The translations under genes and the position numbers were made by a program. The notes beneath the pieces are model-generated. The model saw only the letters and a program-made list of their open reading frames with translations, was not told the DNA's origin and ran no database searches. A stretch of 50,949 bases of DNA from Ralstonia sp. ASV6. Lineage in GTDB: Bacteria > Pseudomonadota > Gammaproteobacteria > Burkholderiales > Burkholderiaceae. Where the stretch lies: the NCBI RefSeq assembly GCF_016429285.1, contig NZ_JAELUI010000021.1, positions 1 through 50,949 on the forward strand, written 5' to 3'. Each line of letters opens with the position of its first letter. Within the stretch, counting starts at the first letter, position 1. Positions 44,465 through 50,949 of the stretch are shown piece by piece.

Positions 44465-45283
44465 TTATTTTCCGCCGCCGAACAGGCGTTGCAGGAAGCC
44501 CGGCTTGTTGTATTCGACGTAGCGCAGCTCCTTCTCCTTGCCCAGGAAGCGGTCGATCACGTCGTGGTACGCGTTGGCCACGTCGGTGCCTTCCAGGTGG
44601 ATGGCGGGCAGGCCCTGGTTGGACGCCTGCAGCACGGCTTCCGATTCCGGAATCACGCCGATCAGCTTGATGCGCAGGATTTCCTGGATGTCGGAGAGCG
44701 ACAGCATCTCGCCTTCGGACACGCGCTTGGGGTTGTAGCGCGTGAGCAGCAGGTGTTCCTTGATCGGCTCCTTGCTTTGCTCGGCACGGCGCGACTTGGA
44801 CGACAGGATGCCCAGGATGCGGTCCGAATCGCGCACGGATGAGACTTCCGGGTTCGTCACGACGATGGCTTCATCGGCAAAGTACATCGCCATCAGCGCG
44901 CCCGATTCGATACCGGCGGGCGAGTCGCAGACGATGTATTCGAAGCCCATTTCCTTCAGGCCTTCGATCACCTTCTCGACACCGTCACGCGTGAGCGCAT
45001 CCTTGTCGCGCGTCTGCGAGGCGGGCAGGATGAACAGGTTCTCGCACTTCTTGTCCTTGATGAGGGCCTGGTTCAGGTTGGCCTCACCGTGGATCACGTT
45101 GATCAAGTCATACACCACGCGACGCTCGCAACCCATGATGAGGTCGAGGTTGCGCAGGCCGACGTCGAAGTCGATGACGGCGGTCTTGTGGCCGCGCAGC
45201 GCGAGGCCCGCGGAAAACGCCGCGCTGGTGGTCGTCTTGCCGACGCCGCCCTTGCCGGAAGTGACAACGATGATCTTGGTCAT
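44465..45283 (-). CDS. minD: MinD, septum site-determining ATPase
   Basis: The 272-residue protein has the deviant Walker [44 protein letters not shown] (Walker B region) and the C-terminal amphipathic membrane anchor [14 protein letters not shown]-bound MinD dimers bind the inner membrane and recruit MinC and MinE. It lies 46 bp after minC. Confidence 0.98.
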   Translation of the reverse strand: MTKIIVVTSGKGGVGKTTTSAAFSAGLALRGHKTAVIDFDVGLRNLDLIMGCERRVVYDLINVIHGEANLNQALIKDKKCENLFILPASQTRDKDALTRDGVEKVIEGLKEMGFEYIVCDSPAGIESGALMAMYFADEAIVVTNPEVSSVRDSDRILGILSSKSRRAEQSKEPIKEHLLLTRYNPKRVSEGEMLSLSDIQEILRIKLIGVIPESEAVLQASNQGLPAIHLEGTDVANAYHDVIDRFLGKEKELRYVEYNKPGFLQRLFGGGK

Positions 45284-45329
45284 GGCTCGTAACTCTAAAA
45301 GTTAAATCGCTCGGCACGCATGCAGCGTG

Positions 45330-46115
45330 TCATTTCATCCGCAACGGTTCAAAAACCAGCGTGTTGTCCGTGAGCCGGACCTGCGCAGGCTTGCTGGCGT
45401 AGGGCTCTGGCCACGGGGTTTCGCCGGTGCGGTAGATCCCGGCGATGGAAATCAGTTGGGGCTCCAGGCACGTGCAGAAGATACGCGCATCCAGGTTGCC
45501 CTTGACGCCTGCAAGCGCGCGGCCGCGCAGCGAGGCATAGACGTAGATGTTGCCCTCGGCGATCACCTCGGCGCCGTCGCTCACCAGGTCGAGCACGACC
45601 AGGTCGCCGCGCGCGTAGATGCGCTGGCCCGAACGCAGGGGGCGGTCGATGATCATGGTGCCGGGCTGCATGGCCACGGCATCGACGGGGGGAGCGGAAG
45701 AGGCGGGGACCGCCGCCTCAGGCGACGGCGCTTCTGCGGCCTGAGCATGCTCGGACGCATCCTGACCGTCCTTTGCTTCTTTCTCGCCGCGTGGGCGACG
45801 GCCGTGGCTGTCGAGCAGCGGCAAACCAAACGCCTGTGCCCACTCGGCCTGCTCGGGGCTGGCCACCACACCGATCGCGCGGGCACGCAGCGTGGTGAGG
45901 GTCTCCACCAGACGGTCGATGGGCAGGCGCTCGTCCTCAGCCAGGCGGCGCACGTCGATGGCGATCACGTCATTGGAGAAGAACTCCGGCGTGTCGGCAA
46001 AGCGTCGCGTGAGCTCGGCGGCCAGGGCGTCCATGTCGGCGGTGCGCGGCGACAACAGCAGGGCATCGACGGTGCCGCTGCGGATCTCGAACAGCGGCGC
46101 TTTCTTCTGGGACAT
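45330..46115 (-). CDS. minC: MinC, septum formation inhibitor
   Basis: The 261-residue protein has an N-terminal FtsZ-inhibiting domain (about 5-105), a charged Ala/Pro-rich linker (about 110-160, longer than in E. coli) and the C-terminal MinD-binding beta-helix domain: [40 protein letters not shown] and [20 protein letters not shown]. First gene of minCDE. Confidence 0.97.
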   Translation of the reverse strand: MSQKKAPLFEIRSGTVDALLLSPRTADMDALAAELTRRFADTPEFFSNDVIAIDVRRLAEDERLPIDRLVETLTTLRARAIGVVASPEQAEWAQAFGLPLLDSHGRRPRGEKEAKDGQDASEHAQAAEAPSPEAAVPASSAPPVDAVAMQPGTMIIDRPLRSGQRIYARGDLVVLDLVSDGAEVIAEGNIYVYASLRGRALAGVKGNLDARIFCTCLEPQLISIAGIYRTGETPWPEPYASKPAQVRLTDNTLVFEPLRMK

Positions 46116-46252
46116 AGAACGGCTACGCGGAAAAATGGGCTCATTCTAACGTTGTTGACGAAACGCCTTGAATTTTTTGACCCCGCCGATCCCCCATCCG
46201 GCGGAGACCCTCAGCCGGTGCGCATCTTCGCTCGTAAGGTTCACGCAGAAAT

Positions 46253-46279
46253 GTCACCGGCCGGTCACGGCTTCGTCAC
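46253..46279 (+). promoter_or_regulatory. Pho-box-like direct repeats upstream of the nucleotidase gene
   Basis: GTCAC occurs at 46253, 46264 and 46275, exactly 11 bp apart. PhoB sites are direct repeats of TGTCA at 11-bp spacing separated by an AT-rich stretch; here the spacers are GC-rich, so the match is partial. The block lies about 190 bp before the start of a phosphate-releasing 5'-nucleotidase. The rest of the 46116-46464 gap shows no gene. Confidence 0.5.
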
Positions 46280-46464
46280 GCACCCTTCCGATACTCGCTG
46301 GCTTCGAGAGCCCGACCAGCCCCCCGGCCCAGTCATCTGTTCTCTCGCTTGCGTTTCGTTTGCCACGCAAACGATCGCGTACGCGCCTCTAGCTGTTCCT
46401 CAAGCAGTTCGTAGTCTGCTGTTCGCAGTTCGCATACCAAAAAAGAACCTTCAGGGAGAAGTTC

Positions 46465-48543
46465 ATGCGAGTCCGACCGTTGTACTCGGCGGCGTTGCCG
46501 CTTGCTGCATTGTTGTCGCTGTCATTGGCTGCCTGCGGTGGCGGTGACGATAACCCCACCAACACCGCCGGCAATGGTGGCAACACCACGCCGGCAGCCG
46601 CCGCACCCACCGGCACCAAGGCCACGCTGGCCGTGCTGGAAACCACCGACCTGCACACCAACGTGCTGTCGTACGACTACTTCAAGCTGGCCGCTGACAG
46701 CTCGCTCGGTTTCGAGCGCGTGTCGACGCTCATCAGCCAGGCGCGTACCCAGTTCCCGAACACACTGCTGCTGGACAACGGCGACACCATCCAGGGCACC
46801 GCGTTGTCGGACTACCAGGCCATGGTGAGCCCCGTCACCTGCAACCAGACGCTGGCGATCTACAAGGTGATGAACGCGGCCAAGTACGACGGCGGCGGCA
46901 TCGGCAACCACGAGTTCAACTACGGCTTGCCGTACCTGTCGCAAGTCACGGGCAATACGTTCAACGTGACCGGCATGCCGGACCCGTCTGCGCAGACCAA
47001 ATGCGCGGGCCCGAACTTCCCGCAAGTGCTGGCCAACGTGATGAGCGCGAAGACCAACGCGCCGCTGTTCCAGCCGTACACGATCATCACCAAGACGGTG
47101 ACAGCCACGGCGCCGGACGGCAGCACCGTCAGCGCTCCGGTCAAGGTCGGCATCATCAGCTTCACGCCACCGACCATCACGGCTTGGGACAAGCGCTGGC
47201 TCGATGGCAAGGTCTACACCGTCGGCATCAAAGAAACGGCGGCCAAGTACATCCCCGAGATGCGCGCGAAGGGCGCCGACCTGGTGGTTGCCATCTCGCA
47301 TGGCGGGCTGGACAACTCGGCCTATTCGCCGACGATGGAAAACGGTAGCTGGTGGCTGTCCACCGTGCCGGGCATCGACGCGATGCTGATCGGCCACTCG
47401 CACCAGCTCTTCCCGGATGCCAACAGCACAGTCAGCCAGTTCAACTTGCCGGGCGTCGACAAGGCCAAGGGCACCGTGAACGGCGTGCCGACCGTGATGG
47501 CCAACTACTGGGGCAAGCACCTGGGTGTGATCAAGCTTGGCCTTTCGTATAACGGCACAAACTGGGTCGTCGACAAGACGCAAACCACGGTGGAAGCGCG
47601 CTCGATCCAGAACGCCGACAAGACCTACGTGGCTGCCGACCCGGCCGTCTCCGCCGCGATCGCCACCGAACACCAGGCAACGATCAACTACGTGAAGACG
47701 CCGGTGGGCAGCACGGACTTCCACATGAGCACGTTCTTTGCCGATGTGGGTGACCCGGGCGCAATCGAGATCGTCAACCAGGCACAGGCGGACTACGTGT
47801 CGAACTATGTCCAGGCCAACCTGCCGCAGTATGCGACGCTGCCGGTGCTGTCGGTCAGCGCGCCGTTCAAGAGCGGCTTTGGCGGCGGTACGGATTTCAC
47901 CGACGTGGCAGCCGGCCCGCTGGCGATCAACAACGCAGCCGACCTGTACCTGTATCCGAACACGATCTACGCCGTGAAGGTCGCGGGCTCCGACATCAAG
48001 AACTGGCTGGAAACCGCCGCCAAGCGCTTCAACACCATCGACCCGACCAAGGCGACGGTGCAGAAGCTGGTGAGCACGTTCCCGGGCTACAACTTCGACA
48101 TGTTCACCGACCCGAACCTGACGTATGAGATCGACGTCACGCAAGCCGTGGGCAGCCGCATCAAGAACCTGCAGTACAAGGGGGTGGCGATCGATCCGAA
48201 CGCACAGTTCATCGTGGCCACCAACAACTACCGTGCGAGCGGCGGCGGCAACTTCCCAGGCCTGGATGGCAGCAAGACGATCTACGCCTCGCCGGATGCC
48301 AACCGCGATGTGCTGATCAGCTACATCAAGAAGATCGGCAGCGTGAAGCGCGCAACCAATGGCTCGCAACGCAGCTGGCGCTTCACGAAGCTGGCAACGT
48401 CGGTGGCACAGGTGCAGTTCTCGTCCGCCCCTGGCCGCATTGCCGACGCCACGGCAGCCGGCATCAACAACGTTACGCAAGTGGCGGCTGATGACGGCAC
48501 CAACAAGGGCCTGGCGGTGTACCAGATCGATCTGACACAGTAA
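46465..48543 (+). CDS. Lipoprotein bifunctional 2',3'-cyclic nucleotide 2'-phosphodiesterase / 5'-nucleotidase
   Basis: The 692-residue protein has GGGAG upstream. The lipobox is SLAAC (Cys near 24), then a Gly/Asn/Thr-rich linker. The metallophosphatase domain shows TTDLHTN, LDNGDTIQGT, IGNHEFNYG, VAISHGG and GHSHQ. The 5'-nucleotidase C-terminal domain covers about 410-640 (NAADLYLYPNTIYAVKVAGS, then NNYRASGGGNFPGLDGSKT). It matches CpdB-like enzymes that release phosphate and nucleosides from external nucleotides, here anchored to a membrane. A Sel1-repeat gene follows at 23 bp. Confidence 0.94.
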   Translation: MRVRPLYSAALPLAALLSLSLAACGGGDDNPTNTAGNGGNTTPAAAAPTGTKATLAVLETTDLHTNVLSYDYFKLAADSSLGFERVSTLISQARTQFPNTLLLDNGDTIQGTALSDYQAMVSPVTCNQTLAIYKVMNAAKYDGGGIGNHEFNYGLPYLSQVTGNTFNVTGMPDPSAQTKCAGPNFPQVLANVMSAKTNAPLFQPYTIITKTVTATAPDGSTVSAPVKVGIISFTPPTITAWDKRWLDGKVYTVGIKETAAKYIPEMRAKGADLVVAISHGGLDNSAYSPTMENGSWWLSTVPGIDAMLIGHSHQLFPDANSTVSQFNLPGVDKAKGTVNGVPTVMANYWGKHLGVIKLGLSYNGTNWVVDKTQTTVEARSIQNADKTYVAADPAVSAAIATEHQATINYVKTPVGSTDFHMSTFFADVGDPGAIEIVNQAQADYVSNYVQANLPQYATLPVLSVSAPFKSGFGGGTDFTDVAAGPLAINNAADLYLYPNTIYAVKVAGSDIKNWLETAAKRFNTIDPTKATVQKLVSTFPGYNFDMFTDPNLTYEIDVTQAVGSRIKNLQYKGVAIDPNAQFIVATNNYRASGGGNFPGLDGSKTIYASPDANRDVLISYIKKIGSVKRATNGSQRSWRFTKLATSVAQVQFSSAPGRIADATAAGINNVTQVAADDGTNKGLAVYQIDLTQ

Positions 48544-48566
48544 GCCGTCATCAACAGGAATAGGCC

Positions 48567-49409
48567 ATGCCTTCTCTTCGTTCCGCATGGGCCGAGTGGC
48601 CCCATACGCCCGCCGCCGAGTTGTCGCGCCAGTCAAAGCGCCAGTCGGTGCCGATGCTGACGGTGGGTGCCGCGCTGGCCATCATCGTGGCCATTGGTGG
48701 CTGGCTGTCGCACACACGACAGGCACCCACCGTCGATGCCACGCAACTGGAATCGTGGCGCGCGATGGTCGTGCAGGCGATGGAGCCCGAAGCACTGCGT
48801 CAGTTGCGGCAGTTGGCGCGCAGTGGTTCGGTGCCGGCGCAATCGGCGCTGGGTGATGCATTGCTCAGCGCGCACGATGGCGCATTGCGTAACGAAGGGA
48901 TGCGCTGGCTGGAAACCGCCGCGCAACCGACCAGCGGTGTTCCCGGCGATGTGTATGCGCAGCTCTCGCTGGGCAAGGCATTGCTGCTGGGCACAGGTGG
49001 TGTGGCACGCGACTACCCGCGCGCGCTGCATCTGCTGCGCCAGGCTGCAGACAAGGGCGATGCCGCTGCCGCTTACTACCTCGGTGTGATGTATCGCAGC
49101 GGCTACGGCACGGGCATCGACACGGTGCAGGCAGCGCATTGGTTCGACCGCGCCGCGCAGCACGGCATTCCTGCCGCGATGTTCATGCTGGCCAATGCCT
49201 ACCGTGATGGGGATGGCGTACCGCACGATGAAGCCCGCGCGCTGGCGCTGTATCAAGACGCCGCCGAGCATGAATTGCCCGAGGCCGTGCAAGCCTTGGC
49301 GATGGCGTATCAAAACGGCGAACTTGGCCTCAAGCGCGATGACGCCGCGTATCACCAGCAGTGGATCGAAACGGCGCACGCGCTCAAGCACCCAGCGCTG
49401 GCACCGTAA
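48567..49409 (+). CDS. Membrane-anchored Sel1-repeat protein
   Basis: The 280-residue protein has one membrane helix (about 30-47, MLTVGAALAIIVAIGGWL) and at least four Sel1-like repeats: YAQLSLGKALLLGTGGVARD, AAAYYLGVMYRSGYGTG, PAAMFMLANAYRDGDGVPHD and EAVQALAMAYQNGELG. The repeats would lie in the periplasm. It starts 23 bp after the nucleotidase stop with AGGAA before its ATG, so cotranscription is likely. A scaffold role is inferred. Confidence 0.88.
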   Translation: MPSLRSAWAEWPHTPAAELSRQSKRQSVPMLTVGAALAIIVAIGGWLSHTRQAPTVDATQLESWRAMVVQAMEPEALRQLRQLARSGSVPAQSALGDALLSAHDGALRNEGMRWLETAAQPTSGVPGDVYAQLSLGKALLLGTGGVARDYPRALHLLRQAADKGDAAAAYYLGVMYRSGYGTGIDTVQAAHWFDRAAQHGIPAAMFMLANAYRDGDGVPHDEARALALYQDAAEHELPEAVQALAMAYQNGELGLKRDDAAYHQQWIETAHALKHPALAP

Positions 49410-49427
49410 CGAAGCTGTTCAGTTGCC

Positions 49428-50405
49428 TCAGTAAAGCCCGCGGGTCTGGGCGTGCAAGCGCACCAGACCCAGCAGGGCATCGATCTGCGGCGTCGGCACA
49501 CCCACGTGCTGACCGATCTCGCGCACCGACGCCACCAGTGCGTCAATCTCCAGCGGGCCGCGTCCGGCTTCCGCATCCTGCAGCATCGACGTCTTGAACG
49601 CACCCAGTTGACGTGTCACTGCGCTGCGCTCTTCGCCGCTTTGTGCGATCGGGCAGCCGATGCGCGCACCAATTGCCTTCGCTTCCTCCATCACCGCCAG
49701 GCAAAAGGCCGAGACCAGCGGATCATCGAGCATGCGATCGCACGTGGCACCGGTCAGTACCGACACCGGGTTCATCGTCATGTTGCCCCACAGCTTGAAC
49801 CAGATGTCGCGCTGGATGGCTTCGCTGCGCTCGATCTGCAGGCTGGCGCGTTCGAACAGCGTGCCGATCGTTTCCAGCCGCGAAGACGACCCACCCTTGG
49901 GCTCACCCAGAATCAATCGCTTGCCGAACCCGTGACGCACCTCGCCCGGTGCCGACGTTGAACACGTCAGATGCACGACGCAGCCGAGCACGTTCTTCGT
50001 CGGAATCGCTTCAGCAATCCGGCCGTGCGGATCGACCGACTGCAAGCGCTGGCCCTCCAGCGGACCGGGCCGATCAAAGAACCACCACGGTACGCCGTTC
50101 ATAGCCACCACCACGCAGGTGTCCGGACCGATGAGGGGTGTGATGGTTCGCGCGACGCTTTCCATGGCAGGCGCCTTGACGGCAACGATCACGACATCCT
50201 GTACGCCGAGTGCAGTCGCATCGTTGTTCGCATGAACACGGACGGTGTGTGTGCTGCCGTCTTCCGTCAATCGCAGGCCTTCGGTTTGCAACGCATGCAG
50301 CGTCGCACCGCGTGCCAGCACGCTGATGGATTCGCCGGCCAGCGCGAGCTTCGCGCCCAGATACCCGCCGACAGCGCCGGCGCCCACGATGCAGATGCGT
50401 GTCAT
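49428..50405 (-). CDS. 2-dehydropantoate 2-reductase family protein (PanE/ApbA)
   Basis: The 325-residue protein has the NADP-binding GAGAVGGYLGAKLALAG at the N-terminus, the ketopantoate reductase core (VAMNGVPWWFF, LILGEPKGGSS) and a helical C-terminal domain with SIALNPVSVLT-like NMTMNPVSVLTGATCD and a Glu/Asp pair in GPLEIDALVASV. It probably reduces a 2-keto acid. Since it is cotranscribed with a class II aldolase-like gene (15-bp gap), its substrate may differ from ketopantoate; many organisms carry several paralogues. Confidence 0.88.
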   Translation of the reverse strand: MTRICIVGAGAVGGYLGAKLALAGESISVLARGATLHALQTEGLRLTEDGSTHTVRVHANNDATALGVQDVVIVAVKAPAMESVARTITPLIGPDTCVVVAMNGVPWWFFDRPGPLEGQRLQSVDPHGRIAEAIPTKNVLGCVVHLTCSTSAPGEVRHGFGKRLILGEPKGGSSSRLETIGTLFERASLQIERSEAIQRDIWFKLWGNMTMNPVSVLTGATCDRMLDDPLVSAFCLAVMEEAKAIGARIGCPIAQSGEERSAVTRQLGAFKTSMLQDAEAGRGPLEIDALVASVREIGQHVGVPTPQIDALLGLVRLHAQTRGLY

Positions 50406-50420
50406 GTGCTTGGAAAAGAA

Positions 50421-50949
50421 TCAGGAACGGTAGGAAGGATCGATACGGTCGATGGTGCGGGTCAGCGCCGCAAACACATCTTCGCCGGCACCGAAGTTCG
50501 GATTGAACTGCAAGGAGTCGCGCGTGCAATTGCGCGCAATGGCCTCGGGAATCTCCAGCACTGGGCCCATCGACGTCGACGCGAGCTGGATCTCGCACGC
50601 TCGGTTGAGCAGCCACAGCACCGCAAATGCCCGCGCAATCGAATCGCCCCACGCGAGCAACCCGTGGTTGCGGAGGATGACTGCTGGCTTGTCGCCGATG
50701 TTCTGCACCAGGCGTGGGCCTTCACCTGCATGCACGGAGATGCCTTCGAAATCGTGATAGGCCACCTTGCCGTGCAACTGCGCGGCGTAGAAGTTGCTGA
50801 TCGATAAGCCGTCACGCGCGCAGGCCACAGCCATACCGGCGGTGGTATGCGTGTGCATGACGCAATGCGCGCCCGGAATGCCGGCATGGATGGCCGCGTG
50901 CACCGTAAAGCCGGCCGGATTGACTGGCCAGTCCGGTTGGCCGGCCATG
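50421..50949 (-). CDS. Class II aldolase/adducin family protein (5' end outside window)
   Basis: The visible 175 residues hold the zinc-binding HTHTTAG and the second metal His region RNHGLLAWGDSIARAF, plus a substrate-loop region HAGEGPRLVQNIGDK. This is the class II aldolase fold (fuculose-phosphate aldolase, adducin). The N-terminus is cut by the window edge. Together with the following PanE-like gene it may serve degradation of a sugar-derived or branched hydroxy-acid, which is inference. Confidence 0.88.
   Translation of the reverse strand, partial: MAGQPDWPVNPAGFTVHAAIHAGIPGAHCVMHTHTTAGMAVACARDGLSISNFYAAQLHGKVAYHDFEGISVHAGEGPRLVQNIGDKPAVILRNHGLLAWGDSIARAFAVLWLLNRACEIQLASTSMGPVLEIPEAIARNCTRDSLQFNPNFGAGEDVFAALTRTIDRIDPSYRS

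Noticed and set aside
46522-48636. Long open frame of 704 codons on the minus strand opposite the nucleotidase gene
   Set aside because: Shadow of a gene with intact metallophosphatase motifs; no domain recognisable.

Overview
The window is GC-rich DNA of a beta-proteobacterium. Gene content and order point to Ralstonia, probably the R. pickettii/insidiosa side of the genus, but this rests on recalled family resemblance and not on a search. Most of it is ordinary chromosomal backbone with several unusual non-coding blocks. No rRNA, tRNA, CRISPR array, integrase or complete insertion sequence was seen.

Layout. 1-2.5 kb: end of an aquaporin gene, then two minus-strand response regulators (REC-HTH and REC-EAL) without a sensor kinase. 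2.5-3.3 kb: no convincing protein gene, but three minus-strand intrinsic terminators and one very good sigma70 promoter, read here as a small-RNA locus. 3.4-13.7 kb: a MetQ-like binding protein, then the potassium-uptake operon, transcribed leftward as porin - 41-aa small ORF - kdpF - kdpA - kdpB - kdpC - (inverted-repeat element) - kdpD. kdpE is absent. Four helically phased TTTAC half-sites in front of the porin look like KdpE sites. 13.8-15.8 kb: an AT-richer three-gene cassette (GIY-YIG protein, two-helix membrane protein, DUF4238 protein), probably acquired. 16.0-17.7 kb: a conserved small protein, a 12-unit array of the 9-bp palindrome GTTCNGAAC at 21-22 bp period, and a lipoprotein with two TonB-C domains. 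17.9-24.7 kb: a diguanylate cyclase, small enzymes, a serine hydrolase and an epoxide-hydrolase-like enzyme. 24.9-27.0 kb: two DnaA-box clusters flank two genes, the left one with an AT-rich stretch and DnaA-trio-like triplets, so it resembles a replication origin although no dnaA is near.

27.2-31.4 kb: a small conserved protein, a TIM-barrel glycosidase-like protein, a Sel1/coiled-coil pair and a beta-propeller lectin-like protein. 31.5-33.6 kb: a probable metal-related set (DUF2946, Cys-motif outer membrane protein, TlpA-like thioredoxin). 33.9-37.1 kb: an ABC ATPase with AAA-associated domain and a fused double permease. 37.4-41.4 kb: acylphosphatase, Pit phosphate transporter, PPK2 and RlmJ. 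41.4-44.2 kb: a divergent CoA-transferase / HTH-citrate synthase pair. 44.2-46.1 kb: minCDE. 46.5-50.9 kb: a 5'-nucleotidase lipoprotein with a Pho-box-like triplet upstream, a Sel1 membrane protein, a PanE-like reductase and a class II aldolase cut by the right edge.

Themes: K+ homeostasis (kdp), c-di-GMP turnover (REC-EAL and GGDEF), phosphate and polyphosphate metabolism (Pit, PPK2, nucleotidase), and division-site placement (Min). The blocks I rate most worth follow-up are the GTTCNGAAC array, the origin-like region, the phased Kdp operator with its small ORF, the small-RNA locus and the GIY-YIG/2TM/DUF4238 cassette.
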